NCBI RefSeq assembly: GCF_035117555.1
Contig: NZ_JAYKPK010000006.1
Location: 124,001-188,000, forward strand
DNA from: Yoonia sp035117555
GTDB taxonomy: Bacteria > Pseudomonadota > Alphaproteobacteria > Rhodobacterales > Rhodobacteraceae
Reading direction: 5' to 3'
DNA length: 64,000 nt
Part shown: one piece after another, positions 1 to 10,086 of the stretch
How positions within the stretch are numbered: the first letter of the stretch is position 1
How the letters are laid out: the number at the start of each line of letters is the position of its first letter
Translations under genes and position numbers: made by a program
Notes under the pieces: generated by a model
What the model was told of the DNA's origin: nothing
The model's input: the letters and a program-made list of their open reading frames with translations, nothing else
The model's database searches: none

Positions 1-1611
1 ATACATCGTCACGACAGGGCCGGGGCGGACGGCGACAATCTCGCCCTTCACGCCGTAATCATCCAGCACGCTTTCCAGCATCCGGGCGTTTTCGCTGAGC
101 GACTCGTCGCTCAGATGCAGGCGGGTGATCTCTGCCGGGTTGGTCAGAAGCGACAAGGGCGGGCGTTCATAATCGGCATAGGGGTCTTCGAATTTCAACG
201 CTGGCTGCGCCTCGGCCACGGCCTGTCGCGATGGCTGCACCGGGCGTTTGACCGGATGCTGGACCACATTGCGCGGTTCCATCATCGGCGGTGCCGCGGG
301 GATATGCGCCGGCGGGATCGGCACATGGGGCGTGGCCATGCGCGGCGCGTCGTCGTCTTCGAATGGGATGTCATCCTCAAAGGCGATATCATCCTCGAAC
401 ACCGCCTCATCCTCGTCCGGCTCCGGCGTCACCAGCGGCGGATAAGGCGCATAGACCAAGGGTTTCGGGCCACGCCCAGCCGTCAGCGACGGTTCGATCC
501 GCACACCAGTCGGCGATGGCGGCACAGCACGGCTGCGGATCGCATCGGCGATGCGGGCAGAGACGCGGGCGGTATCGGGGGCCGGTTCATCGGCGGTCAG
601 CCGTGGCTCGCGCGTGACCAGTTCCGGTTCCGGCATCGGCTCATTGCGGCGCAACAAGCCAGACAGGAACCCGCCACTGCTGGGCGCAGGCTCTGCCGGT
701 GTATGGCGTGCGGGTGCCGCCAAAGGCGGTGGTGCTGCGGGAATAGCCGCCGGTGTCATCTGCGGTTCTTCACCATAGAATGTGGGCTGCGGCCTCACAA
801 CAGCCGCCGCCCGCAAGCGGCTTTCAAAATCGGGCGAGGTCAAAGGCTTGGGCCGCTCGACCGGCACATCACTGGCATAGGGATCATGAAACGCCTTGGC
901 TTGATTGCGCCGCGCCTGCACCGCAGCGGTGGCCGCCTGCGCGCCTTGGGCGGACAGGACAGCGCCCTTGCCCACCAGCCGCAACATGAAATCATAGATC
1001 AACACCGTGCCAAGCATGGCAAAGCGCAACCCTTTGCGCAGTTCAGGCCGGGTAAAGCCCAAAAGGAACGTCATCAACACCACCAGCAGGACAGCGGCGA
1101 GGAAGGACAGCAGCTTCACCCCGAAGACCGTGCCAAAGGGCAGGATCGTCAGCAACACGCCCAGCACGGTATCGCCAAACAGCCCCCCCATGCCGAAATT
1201 GGCAGGCCAATCCGCGCCGGGTGTGACCGTCGCGGCATAGATTGACGCGACGACAACGCCGACCGGCGCGAACATCGCCCGCCCGATCACGCGTTCTTGC
1301 CCGTAATGGAACACAAACCGCCCGCCCGCCGCAATCAGCGTCGCGGCAATGACCCAGGCCCCGAGTCCGATCACCATCATCAACGGGGCAGCCATCGACG
1401 CGCCGAAATGGCCCAGCCAGTTCTGCACCGGCGCATCGGTCGCGGAAATCCAGCTGGGGTCATCCGGCGAATAGGTCCCGATCACCACGGCAAAAAGCGC
1501 ACCCGCAATGATCAGCGCGATGCCAACCAATTCGCGGCTGCGCTTTTCCAGTGCGGCCTGCGTATTGCTGTCAAAAAGCGGATCGCGCTGCCGTGACTGA
1601 TATGACGCCAT
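1..1611 (-). CDS. ftsK: DNA translocase FtsK, N-terminal part (cut by window edge)
   Basis: Membrane-anchored DNA pump of the division septum that clears chromosome termini during cell division. Only the first 537 codons are present; the ATPase motor and the gamma domain lie beyond base 1. The translation starts MASYQSRQRDPLFD. It has several hydrophobic segments in the first ~180 residues (for example LVGIALIIAGALFAVVIG), then a long acidic, proline-rich linker. It reaches the start of the alpha domain at the window edge (YGVKGEIVAVRPGPVVTMY). The start is supported by an AGGGGA ribosome site 7 bases upstream. It lies 13 bases downstream of the aminotransferase gene, so the two are probably co-transcribed. 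The identity is firm from the alpha-domain signature and the overall architecture. Confidence 0.93.
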   Translation of the reverse strand, partial: MASYQSRQRDPLFDSNTQAALEKRSRELVGIALIIAGALFAVVIGTYSPDDPSWISATDAPVQNWLGHFGASMAAPLMMVIGLGAWVIAATLIAAGGRFVFHYGQERVIGRAMFAPVGVVVASIYAATVTPGADWPANFGMGGLFGDTVLGVLLTILPFGTVFGVKLLSFLAAVLLVVLMTFLLGFTRPELRKGLRFAMLGTVLIYDFMLRLVGKGAVLSAQGAQAATAAVQARRNQAKAFHDPYASDVPVERPKPLTSPDFESRLRAAAVVRPQPTFYGEEPQMTPAAIPAAPPPLAAPARHTPAEPAPSSGGFLSGLLRRNEPMPEPELVTREPRLTADEPAPDTARVSARIADAIRSRAVPPSPTGVRIEPSLTAGRGPKPLVYAPYPPLVTPEPDEDEAVFEDDIAFEDDIPFEDDDAPRMATPHVPIPPAHIPAAPPMMEPRNVVQHPVKRPVQPSRQAVAEAQPALKFEDPYADYERPPLSLLTNPAEITRLHLSDESLSENARMLESVLDDYGVKGEIVAVRPGPVVTMY

Positions 1612-1624
1612 GTCGTGTCCCCTC

Positions 1625-2800
1625 TTAATACAAACAATCGCGGATCAAAGTCAGACCGCGCTGCATTTCCTGTGTCGGTGCCACCAGGGCGACCCGGATA
1701 TAGCCTGCACCGGGGTTTTCACCCGCGACATCACGGCTCAGATACGCGCCCGGCAGCACCCGCACGCCGGTCTCCTGCCACAGCTTGACCGCCGCCGCCT
1801 CGCCATCATCTACCGCCAGCCACAGGAAAAACCCCGCCTGCGGCGACTGATAGCCGGGCACATGCCCAAGGATCTCATCGGCGATCTCATACTTACGGTG
1901 ATAAAGCGCGCGGTTTTCCACCACATGGCCTTCATCCGCCCAGACGGCAGCAGCGACCGATTGCAGCGGCCCCGGCAAAGGCGCGCCGGCAAAGGCACGT
2001 AGCTGGCGCAGGCGCGCCACCGACTTCAGCCCACCGGCAGCGAAACCGCACCGCAAGCCCGGCAGGTTTGACCGTTTCGACAAGGATTGAAAAATCAGCA
2101 CACGGTCCGGGTCAGCACCCATCTTGGTAGCAATTTCCAGCGCACCGGGGGGCGGAGCTTCGCGGTAAATCTCGGAATAGCATTCATCAGCGAAGATCAT
2201 GAAATCATGCTCTTCGGCCAAGGTGATCAGATCGCGCCAATAACCTTCTGACGCCACAGCGCCCTGCGGATTGGCGGGCGAACAGACATAGGCAATCGCC
2301 GTGCGGCGCAAAACATCCACCGGCAGGCTGGCAAAATCAGGCAGATGCCCGGTCTCGGCAGTGGCCGCCACATAAACCGGCTCTGCCCCCACCGACAAAG
2401 CAGCGACGCCATAAACCGGATAAAACGGATTGGGCGTCAGCACGACCGGGCGCGGGCCATTCTTCGTCTCAGGGCACAACGCCATCGCGGCATTATAAAG
2501 CCCTTCACGCGTGCCATTCAGCGCGATGATTTGATCAGTTGAGACCTCAAGCCCATAGCGGCGCTGCAAAAACCCCGCCATTGCGGCCAGTAAATCGGCC
2601 TGCCCTTCATTGCTGGGATAGGAATTGAAGCCCGCCAGATGCGCCTCCAGCAGCGGACCAACAAAGGCGGGAAAGGCATGGCGCGGCTCGCCGATCGTCA
2701 TGTTGATGACGTCAGGGGCTGTGGTCGGCACGTCCAAAAGCGCACGCAGGCGTGGCCAAGTCGCAACCGGAAGGTCCGAAAACCGCGCGGGAAAATCCAT
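1625..2800 (-). CDS. Class I/II PLP-dependent aminotransferase (DapC/AspC-like)
   Basis: Predicted cytosolic fold-type I aminotransferase of 391 residues. Visible family landmarks are CSPANPQGAV (substrate/cofactor-binding Asn), IFADECYSEIY (Asp that contacts the pyridine nitrogen) and SLSKRSNLPGLRCGF (Lys that forms the Schiff base). The start at 2800 (MDFPARFSDL) has GAGG six bases upstream; an in-frame ATG at 2824 has a GGGG stretch and cannot be excluded. In related genomes genes at this position next to ftsK are often labelled succinyldiaminopimelate or aspartate aminotransferase. The substrate cannot be told from sequence alone. It is followed closely by ftsK, which suggests one transcription unit. 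Confidence 0.9.
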   Translation of the reverse strand: MDFPARFSDLPVATWPRLRALLDVPTTAPDVINMTIGEPRHAFPAFVGPLLEAHLAGFNSYPSNEGQADLLAAMAGFLQRRYGLEVSTDQIIALNGTREGLYNAAMALCPETKNGPRPVVLTPNPFYPVYGVAALSVGAEPVYVAATAETGHLPDFASLPVDVLRRTAIAYVCSPANPQGAVASEGYWRDLITLAEEHDFMIFADECYSEIYREAPPPGALEIATKMGADPDRVLIFQSLSKRSNLPGLRCGFAAGGLKSVARLRQLRAFAGAPLPGPLQSVAAAVWADEGHVVENRALYHRKYEIADEILGHVPGYQSPQAGFFLWLAVDDGEAAAVKLWQETGVRVLPGAYLSRDVAGENPGAGYIRVALVAPTQEMQRGLTLIRDCLY

Positions 2801-2929
2801 AACTGCCTCAATTCGCGGGATCATTTCGCCCCGCTTTGATTGCAAACTAACGCAGCCAAGGCGCTTGTGTCCAGCACCCGCCACGCTTTGGCGGGAATTT
2901 GTGGCTTTTCAGACCATTCCTGCCCATCG

Positions 2930-2970
2930 TCCGAGCCTAAATATCCCCGCCGGAGGCATAAAATCTTTTT
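2930..2970 (+). repeat. Dispersed intergenic repeat, module 1 (copy A)
   Basis: The sequence CCGAGCCTAAATATCCCC and its continuation GCCGGAGGC recur almost unchanged at 13071-13110 and, inverted, at 31963-31990. It lies between the 3' end of the amidase gene and the 5' end of the aminotransferase gene and is followed by ATAAAATCTTTTT. I infer a repeated intergenic or terminator-like element rather than a gene-specific site. Confidence 0.7.
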
Positions 2971-2976
2971 GGGTGC

Positions 2977-4305
2977 TTACCCCAAAACCCGCGCCGCCGC
3001 TGCCGCCAAACGCAGCAACTGCGCCTCTGACCCGTTCTGCCCGTTGAACGTGATCCCACAGGACGGCACACCCACCGGCAAGGTGATCGAACAGACATCC
3101 AGCAAATTCGCTACCCTTGTATTGCGCAAGGCCAGCAAATTCTCGGATTTGTAATAGGCGTCATCCGTCAACAACCGTTCTGCATTCGGCGGCAACAGCG
3201 GCGCGGTCGGCATGATCACCGCGTCGAATTGCGCGGTCTCGGCGGCGTATTCCTTGCGGATGCCGCGCAAGACATTCCAGCCCGCCACGAAATCCGGGCC
3301 GGACACGGTTTTGCCACCCCGCACGCGTTCCAATATCTGCGGGAACATCTTTTCAGGATGCGCCTCGACCAAATCGCGCCACCAGCCATAGCTTTCGGCG
3401 GCATAAAGATTGCCCGCGACGTTGAACGCATCAAACAATTGCGAAAAATAGCGGTGCTCGATCTGCGCGCCAGCGGCCTTCAACCGCGCCACCGCGCCTT
3501 CAAACGCCGCGCGCGGCACGTCGCGCACATCATCGGGCGCGATCGTATCCAGCACCATCAGCCGCACACCGCGCAGCTCGACGCCAGCCAGATCAACAGG
3601 CTTTGCCCCTGCCAAAGCCGCCAACAACAAAGCCGCATCCTCGACCGACCGGCACAAAGGCCCGACCGTATCGAAGGTCAGACACAAGGGCACGACACCT
3701 TCCAGCGACAAAAGCCCGTGGCTGGTTTTCAACCCGACCAGATCATTCCACGCCGCCGGTATCCGCACCGACCCGCCGGTATCCGTGCCGATCCCCGCCG
3801 CTGCGAGGCCGAACGCGACCGAGGCAGCTGCCCCCGAGGATGATCCCCCCGCCACGGCATTCACGTCATTCACACAGGGCGAGGTCGCGGTGATCGGGTT
3901 CAGGCCGAGACCGGAAAAGGCGATCTCGGACATATGCGTCTTGCCCAGACAGACCAGCCCCGCCGCTGTCGCATGTTCCAACACCACGGCATCACGCTCC
4001 GGCACACGGCCCGCCATCAGCGCGGTCCCCGCCTCGGTCCCGATCCCGGCGCTGTCGAACAGGTCTTTCCACGACACCGGCACACCATCCAGAGGCCCGC
4101 GGCGGAACCCGGATGCGGCCCGCTCTGAGGCGGCTTTCGCCTCGGCCCGCGCGCGGTCATGCGTGACGCGGGCATAAATGCGGTCGCGGTATTCATGGGC
4201 GTCGATGGCGTCCAGATAGGCCTCGGTCAATGCGACGGGATCAATTGTTCCTGTGGCAATGCCCCGTCCCAGATCGGCGGCAGTCTGCCAGCGCCAGTCT
4301 TGCAT
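2977..4305 (-). CDS. Amidase (GatA-type signature family)
   Basis: Predicted amidase of 442 residues that hydrolyses a carboxamide; substrate unknown. The Ser-cisSer-Lys triad is visible: Lys in VSWKDLFDSAG, and the glycine/serine-rich signature GGSSSGAAASVAFGLAAAG followed by GTDTGGSVRIPAA. The start at 4305 (MQDWRWQTAADLG) has AGGAG seven bases upstream; a second ATG two codons earlier is less well spaced. It lacks the C-terminal length and context of true GatA (no gatB or gatC nearby), so it is probably a stand-alone amidase acting on small amides. It runs divergently from the UbiH-like gene, with about 80 bases between the two starts. Confidence 0.9.
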   Translation of the reverse strand: MQDWRWQTAADLGRGIATGTIDPVALTEAYLDAIDAHEYRDRIYARVTHDRARAEAKAASERAASGFRRGPLDGVPVSWKDLFDSAGIGTEAGTALMAGRVPERDAVVLEHATAAGLVCLGKTHMSEIAFSGLGLNPITATSPCVNDVNAVAGGSSSGAAASVAFGLAAAGIGTDTGGSVRIPAAWNDLVGLKTSHGLLSLEGVVPLCLTFDTVGPLCRSVEDAALLLAALAGAKPVDLAGVELRGVRLMVLDTIAPDDVRDVPRAAFEGAVARLKAAGAQIEHRYFSQLFDAFNVAGNLYAAESYGWWRDLVEAHPEKMFPQILERVRGGKTVSGPDFVAGWNVLRGIRKEYAAETAQFDAVIMPTAPLLPPNAERLLTDDAYYKSENLLALRNTRVANLLDVCSITLPVGVPSCGITFNGQNGSEAQLLRLAAAAARVLG

Positions 4306-4384
4306 ATTCATACTCCTGTTTGGCGGGACCCTAGCGGCGCAAAGGCGCATGGACAATCCCGCGTGGGGGCGCATATTGAACCGC

Positions 4385-5596
4385 ATGAAGAATGATATCA
4401 TCATCGTGGGCGGCGGGTTGAACGGACCCGCCTTGGCATTGGCAGCAGCACAGGCCGGTTTCACCGTGACAGTGATCGACAGCCTGCCGGTCCCGGTCCA
4501 CAAAGACCCCGATTTTGACGGGCGCAGTTACGCGCTGGCGCTGACCTCGATGCGGCTGTTGCGCGGCATCGGCATCTGGCCGGTGATCGCCGCCAAAGCC
4601 CAGCCGATGCTGGAAATCAAGGTCACCGACGGTCGCGTGGGCGAAGGCCCCAGCCCCTGGATGATGCATTTCGACCATGCCGAGATCGAGGAAGGCCCGA
4701 TGGGCTATCTCGTCGAGGACCGGCACCTGCGCCGTGCTTTTCTTGACGCGATGGCAACGGACGAAAGGATCACGCATCTGGCCGGTGAAACCGTGGTCGG
4801 CCAAACGGTGACACCCGGCGGTGTGACCGTCACGCTGGCGTCCGGCGAAACACGCGAAGCCACATTGCTGATCGGATCAGACGGCCGCAAAAGCGGCACT
4901 GCCGAACGTGCCGGGATCAAGCGCACCGGCTGGGATTATGGGCAGACCGCCGTTGTCTGCGCCGTGGCGCATGACAAACCGCATCATGGCATCGCGCATC
5001 AATTCTTCATGCCCGCGGGCCCTTTAGCGATCCTGCCGCTGACCGAAAACCGCAGTTCGATTGTGTGGAGCGAAAAAACCGCCCGCGCCAAGACCCTGAT
5101 GGCCTTGAACAATGCGGATTTCCTTGACGCATTGAAACCCGCCTTCGGCAGTTTCCTCGGCCAGATCAGCCTGACCGGCGCGCGATTCAGCTATCCTTTG
5201 AACCTGACGCTGGCCAACAGCCTGATCGCGGATCGTATCGCGCTGATCGGCGATGCCGCACATGGCATCCACCCGATTGCCGGGCAGGGCCTGAACGCGG
5301 GCCTGCGCGATGTCGCCGCCCTCGCCGATGTGCTGACCACAGCGCGCAGCCGGGGCGAGGATATCGGCAGCGGCCAGACGCTCGCGCGCTATCAGGCATG
5401 GCGGCGGCTCGACACAGCAACGCTGGCGCTCGCCACCGACACATTCAACCGGCTGTTTTCCAACGACAACCCGCTGCTCCGCGCCGCGCGCGATATCGGC
5501 ATGGGCCTGATCAACGGCGCGCCTAGGCTGCGGCGCGGCTTCATGCGGCAAGCGGCGGGGCTGAGCGGCGATCTGCCGAAACTGATGCAAGGCTAG
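4385..5596 (+). CDS. UbiH/UbiF/COQ6-type FAD-dependent monooxygenase
   Basis: Predicted flavoprotein hydroxylase of 403 residues, probably acting on a ring carbon in ubiquinone synthesis at the membrane face. It shows the N-terminal dinucleotide-binding motif IIVGGGLNGPALALAAAQAG. It also has the mid-protein DG motif (LIGSDGRKSG) and the C-terminal FAD motif ALIGDAAHGIHPIAGQGLN that marks the UbiH/COQ6 clade. The start is chosen at MKNDIIIVGGG because this puts the nucleotide-binding strand at the usual distance from the N-terminus; no strong ribosome site is visible. Which ring position it hydroxylates cannot be assigned without the other ubi genes. Confidence 0.88.
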   Translation: MKNDIIIVGGGLNGPALALAAAQAGFTVTVIDSLPVPVHKDPDFDGRSYALALTSMRLLRGIGIWPVIAAKAQPMLEIKVTDGRVGEGPSPWMMHFDHAEIEEGPMGYLVEDRHLRRAFLDAMATDERITHLAGETVVGQTVTPGGVTVTLASGETREATLLIGSDGRKSGTAERAGIKRTGWDYGQTAVVCAVAHDKPHHGIAHQFFMPAGPLAILPLTENRSSIVWSEKTARAKTLMALNNADFLDALKPAFGSFLGQISLTGARFSYPLNLTLANSLIADRIALIGDAAHGIHPIAGQGLNAGLRDVAALADVLTTARSRGEDIGSGQTLARYQAWRRLDTATLALATDTFNRLFSNDNPLLRAARDIGMGLINGAPRLRRGFMRQAAGLSGDLPKLMQG

Positions 5597-5733
5597 GCAG
5601 GCGCGCTGCAAATGCCCCCATCTGCGGCCCGATACGCCGCGTTCACGGTTTTTTGCTTGGGTTCCCGAAACCGGGCGCTATATCGCTGGGACGACGACGA
5701 TTTTTCTCTCATCTTGACCTAACGGGAATTGGC

Positions 5734-6897
5734 ATGAATTTGGTGAAACAGCTTGTTCTAGGCGGCCTCGCCATTGTCGTCACCTTTGCCATATGGGCAA
5801 TTTACGTGCCATCCGCCGCCCCCTATCTGGACCGGATCGGATTTTACAACCTGATCGGGATAGACCCACCCGCAGTGGAAGAGGATCAGGCGCGCGGCTT
5901 TGGTGACGGCGCAACGCAAGTCGTTGTGGCCCCAGCCACCGCCGGTCAGGTCAATGCCCGTGTGTCGGCCATCGGCGATGGGCGTGCGGCGCAGACCGTG
6001 ACGATCCGGTCGGTCACCACGGGTATCATCAGCGATCTGCCTATCGCCCCCGGCAGCTATGTCGAACAAGGCGCACTGGTCGCCCAGATGGATGATGCCG
6101 CCGAACAGATTGCCGTCGAACGGGCGCGGCTGATGCTGACCGATGTGACTGATGAATTTGACCGCATCAGCCAGCTTGGATCATCCGGCACTGTCGCGGG
6201 GGCAAGCATCCGTGCCGCCGAACTCGCGCTGCGCACAGCCGAACTGGAAGTTGAACAAGCCGAATTTGATCTGCAACAGCGGCGCATCACCGCCCCGATC
6301 AGCGGCTGGGTCGGGCTGTTGGATGCAGGTCAGGGCGACCGGATCGGCGCACAAGAACCGATTGCCGTGATCACCGACCGGTCCAGCCTGCAAATCGATT
6401 TCCGCGTGCCGGAACGCTATATCAACGATCTGTCCATCGGCATGGTCATTGATGTGACCCCGCTATCGCGCCCTGATCAGGTGATGCAGGGCGAAATTGC
6501 AGCGCTTGATAACGTGGTCGACCGCGCCAGCCGGACGCTGCGTGTGCAAGGCAGACTGGACAACGAAGATGATCGTTTGCGTGCTGGTCAGGCCTTTTCC
6601 GTCAGCCTGTCTTTTCCGGGCGAAGACCTGCCCGCCGTCGATCCGCTGGCGATCCAATGGGCAGGCGACGGGTCTTACATCTGGGTCGCCGAAGAGGATG
6701 AGGCCCGCCGTGTCCCCGTGACCATCCGTCAACGCAACAGCGACAGCGTCGTTGTCGAAGGTGATCTGTCCCCCGGCGATCTGGTGATCATCGAAGGGGT
6801 GCAGAACCTGCGCCCCGGCGCGCCCGTCGACATCGTCACCGATACTGCCGTGCAGACCGGGTCAACAGCACAGAACGGCGCGTTGCGCGAACTTTGA
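5734..6897 (+). CDS. RND efflux pump periplasmic adaptor (HlyD/AcrA family)
   Basis: Membrane-fusion subunit of 387 residues linking an inner-membrane RND pump to an outer-membrane channel. It begins with one hydrophobic anchor (LGGLAIVVTFAIWAIY). A lipoyl half-motif (GIISDLPIAPGSYVEQGALV), a short alpha-helical hairpin rich in Glu/Ala/Arg, the second lipoyl half (RITAPISGWVGLLDAGQGDR) and beta-barrel segments follow. Start 5734 has GGGA upstream. The RND permease follows after 21 bases with its own AAGGAAG site, so they form an operon. No TolC-type gene or local repressor is next to them. Substrates are unknown. Confidence 0.92.
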   Translation: MNLVKQLVLGGLAIVVTFAIWAIYVPSAAPYLDRIGFYNLIGIDPPAVEEDQARGFGDGATQVVVAPATAGQVNARVSAIGDGRAAQTVTIRSVTTGIISDLPIAPGSYVEQGALVAQMDDAAEQIAVERARLMLTDVTDEFDRISQLGSSGTVAGASIRAAELALRTAELEVEQAEFDLQQRRITAPISGWVGLLDAGQGDRIGAQEPIAVITDRSSLQIDFRVPERYINDLSIGMVIDVTPLSRPDQVMQGEIAALDNVVDRASRTLRVQGRLDNEDDRLRAGQAFSVSLSFPGEDLPAVDPLAIQWAGDGSYIWVAEEDEARRVPVTIRQRNSDSVVVEGDLSPGDLVIIEGVQNLRPGAPVDIVTDTAVQTGSTAQNGALREL

Positions 6898-6918
6898 TCG
6901 CCTGAAAGGAAGCCACTG

Positions 6919-9900
6919 ATGAAACAGCAGACTGCCGAAAAAGCCGGATATTCAGGCACAGCGCTGTTCGTCCGCCGACCGATCCTTGCTTTCGTTCTCA
7001 GCGCGTTGATCATCATCGCGGGTCTGGCCAGCCTTGTCGGGGTCGAGGTCCGTGAATTGCCCAATGTCGACCGTCCGGTTATTTCCGTCTCGACCGATTT
7101 TGCCGGCGCCTCGCCTGAAACCGTGGATCAGGAGGTCACCGGCCGGATCGAAGGGGCGGTCGGTCGCGTCGCCGGTGTGCAATCAATCTCCTCCACCTCG
7201 CGGTTCGGCAGCAGCCGGGTCACGCTGGAATTCGCCAGCGATGCCGACATCGACGTCGCCGCGACGGATGTGCGCGATGCCGTCGCCCGGATCACCAACA
7301 GCCTGCCCGACGGGGCAGAAACGCCGCGCATCGTCAAGGCCGATGCTGACGCCCAGCCTGTCGTGCGGATCGCTGTCACCTCCTCCACCCGCAGCGCGCA
7401 GGACCTGACAAGGCTCGTCAATGAAGAGGTGGAAGACCAGCTGATCTCCATCGACGGGGTCGCCGATCTGCAAGTCTATGGCGAGCGGACGCCGATTTTT
7501 CGTATCGATATCAACCTGATGGAACTTGCCAGCCGGGGCCTAACCTTGGCCGATCTGCGCAACACTTTGGCGAATGTCGCCTATGATGCCCCTGCGGGCG
7601 ATTTGTCCGGCGACCGCCAGTCCATCAACGTCCGCACCACCGCCGCCGTCGGCACGCCCGAAGCGTTCGAGGATCTGGTGATCGCCGAGAATGTCCGCGT
7701 CGGCGATGTGGCGCAGGTGACCTTGGGCCCTGCCCCGAATGAATCGATCCTGCGGGCGAATGGCGAAACCGGGCTGGGCCTTGGCGTCGTGCGGCAGGCG
7801 ACCAGCAACACGCTTGCGATTTCCGCAGGGGTGCAGGAAGCGGTTGAAAACCTGCGTCAGACCCTGCCTGACGATGTGAGTATCTTTATTACTTCGGACG
7901 ATGCCATTTTCATCAGCGGCTCGATTGAGGAAGTGTTGAAAACGCTGCTGATGGCCGTTGCCATTGTGGTTGTGGTGATCTTCATCTTCCTGCGCGATTT
8001 TCGCGCCACGCTGATCCCGGTGCTGACCATTCCGGTCGCGCTCATCGGGACAATCGCCGCGATCTATATGGTCGGTTTTTCGGTCAATATCCTGACGCTG
8101 CTGGCGCTGGTGCTGGCGACCGGCATGGTCGTGGATGACGCCATCGTCGTGTTGGAAAACATCGTGCGCCGCCGGGGCGAAGGCATGGGCCCCCGCGCCG
8201 CTGCGGTTTTGGGCACGCAAGAGGTGTTCTTTGCCGTTGTCACAACCACCGCCACATTGGCCGCCGTGTTCATCCCGCTGTCCTTTCTGCCGGGTCAGGC
8301 GGGCGGGCTGTTCCGCGAATTCGGCTTTACGCTGGCCTTTGCGGTCGGCCTGTCCTCCATCGTCGCGCTCAGCCTTTGCCCGGTGCTGGCCAGCCGGTTG
8401 CTGCGCGAAGATATGGGTGATCCCGGCAAAAGTGGCGGCTTGTTCGGCTGGATCGGGGATAAGCTGGCGGCGTTTTATGCCACCACCCTGCGTGGGGCGC
8501 TGAATTACCCTGTCGTCATCGTCATCGTCGCGGTCCTCTTTGCCGCAACCGCCGCGATGATGGCCACCGGCATCCGCCAGGAACTGACCCCACCCGAAGA
8601 CCGCGCAACCGCCCTTCTGAGCATTTCAGCCCCGCAAGGCGTATCACTGGAATATACTGCCGCCAAAATGCGCGAGATCGAGGATCTGATCCAACCTCTA
8701 CGCGACAGCGGTGAGATCGTGAACCTGTTTTCCATCTCTGGCACCGGCTCGGGCTCGCGGGGCTTCATGGTCATGTCGCTGGCCGATTGGAACGACCGCG
8801 ACCGCAGCCAGCAAGAAATCGTGGCCGACATCAACAGCGCTTTGCGCAATGTGATTGGCGTGCGCGCTTTCGCGATTCAGCCCAATTCACTGGGTATTCG
8901 CGGCGCCGGGCGCGGGCTGACCTTTGCGGTGACAGGCAATGATTATGACCAATTGCAGACTGTGGCCGAAGAATTGGTCGCGCAAATGCAGGAAAACCCC
9001 GATTTCGGGCAGGTCCGGCTGGAATATGAAACCACGCAACCGCAGCTTTTTATCGAAATAGACCGCACCCGCGCATCCGATCTGGGGATTGATATCACCG
9101 GCCTTGGTGATGCTTTGCGCGCCGTACTAGACGGGCGCAGCGTTGGCACGGTGTTCATCGACGACACCAGCTATGACATTCAGATGCTGGCCACGACGAC
9201 ACCGGTGAATGATCCAGGTGACCTCGAAAACGTCTTTGTGCAGGCACAGGACGGCCAGATGGTGCCGCTGTCCACCTTTGTCAGCCTCGAAGAACGCGCC
9301 GTCGCGCCTGAGTTGGAACGTGAAGGGCAGAACCGGTCGGTCGAAATTTCCGCCGGCCTGACATCTGACATAGCGCTTGGTGCCGCTTTGGCCGAAGCAC
9401 AGCGCATCGCGGATGATGTGCTGGAACCGCAAAACCAGATCGTGCCGCTGGCCGAGGCGGCGACTTTGGACGAAACATCATCAGGCTTGCTCCTGACCTT
9501 CGGATTTGCACTTTTAGTCGTGTTTCTGGTGCTTTCGGCACAGTTTGAAAGCTTTATCTCAGCCATCGTCGTCATGGCCACGGTGCCTTTGGGCATCGCC
9601 TGCGCGATGATTGCGCTGGTCCTCACGGATCTGAGCCTGAACCTTTACAGCCAGATCGGGCTGGTCATGCTGATCGGGATCATGGCCAAGAACGGTATCC
9701 TGATCGTCGAATTCGCCAATCAACTGCGCGACCGCGGCGAAACGATCCGCGATGCGATCCAGAACGCCAGCAATGTGCGTCTGCGGCCGGTGATGATGAC
9801 CATGATCTCAACCGTGCTGGGCGGCGTGCCGCTGATTCTGTCCTTTGGCGCGGGCGCCGAAGCGCGCGAGGCTTTGGGCTGGGTCATTGTCGGTGGGCTG

Positions 9901-10038
9901 GGGCTTGCGACGCTCTCGACTCTCTACCTGACGCCGGTTGCCTATCTGCTGCTGGCAGGATTCTCCAAACCAAAGGCTGAAGAGGAAAACCGTCTAATCC
10001 GGGAATTGGAAAATGCAATTGGGATTGAGGCACCGTAA
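6919..10038 (+). CDS. RND multidrug efflux permease (AcrB/MexB-like)
   Basis: Inner-membrane proton-driven exporter of 1039 residues, the usual length for the hydrophobe/amphiphile efflux group. The proton-relay residues are present: the Asp pair in transmembrane segment 4 (GMVVDDAIVVLENIVRRRG) and the Lys in segment 10 (GIMAKNGILIVEFANQL). Two large periplasmic loops lie between segments 1-2 and 7-8. The gene is coupled to the adaptor upstream. It ends just before an AT-rich region from which the next gene is probably transcribed separately. Whether it exports a product of the neighbouring DMATS-like locus is an open guess. Confidence 0.94.
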   Translation: MKQQTAEKAGYSGTALFVRRPILAFVLSALIIIAGLASLVGVEVRELPNVDRPVISVSTDFAGASPETVDQEVTGRIEGAVGRVAGVQSISSTSRFGSSRVTLEFASDADIDVAATDVRDAVARITNSLPDGAETPRIVKADADAQPVVRIAVTSSTRSAQDLTRLVNEEVEDQLISIDGVADLQVYGERTPIFRIDINLMELASRGLTLADLRNTLANVAYDAPAGDLSGDRQSINVRTTAAVGTPEAFEDLVIAENVRVGDVAQVTLGPAPNESILRANGETGLGLGVVRQATSNTLAISAGVQEAVENLRQTLPDDVSIFITSDDAIFISGSIEEVLKTLLMAVAIVVVVIFIFLRDFRATLIPVLTIPVALIGTIAAIYMVGFSVNILTLLALVLATGMVVDDAIVVLENIVRRRGEGMGPRAAAVLGTQEVFFAVVTTTATLAAVFIPLSFLPGQAGGLFREFGFTLAFAVGLSSIVALSLCPVLASRLLREDMGDPGKSGGLFGWIGDKLAAFYATTLRGALNYPVVIVIVAVLFAATAAMMATGIRQELTPPEDRATALLSISAPQGVSLEYTAAKMREIEDLIQPLRDSGEIVNLFSISGTGSGSRGFMVMSLADWNDRDRSQQEIVADINSALRNVIGVRAFAIQPNSLGIRGAGRGLTFAVTGNDYDQLQTVAEELVAQMQENPDFGQVRLEYETTQPQLFIEIDRTRASDLGIDITGLGDALRAVLDGRSVGTVFIDDTSYDIQMLATTTPVNDPGDLENVFVQAQDGQMVPLSTFVSLEERAVAPELEREGQNRSVEISAGLTSDIALGAALAEAQRIADDVLEPQNQIVPLAEAATLDETSSGLLLTFGFALLVVFLVLSAQFESFISAIVVMATVPLGIACAMIALVLTDLSLNLYSQIGLVMLIGIMAKNGILIVEFANQLRDRGETIRDAIQNASNVRLRPVMMTMISTVLGGVPLILSFGAGAEAREALGWVIVGGLGLATLSTLYLTPVAYLLLAGFSKPKAEEENRLIRELENAIGIEAP

Positions 10039-10086
10039 ACGTTTTACAAAACAATTATACGAAAGCCGACTTTTGAAAATATTTTA

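Noticed and set aside
115..1245. 376-codon plus-strand frame
   Set aside because: Antisense to ftsK; the minus-strand frame has the FtsK membrane segments and alpha-domain start.
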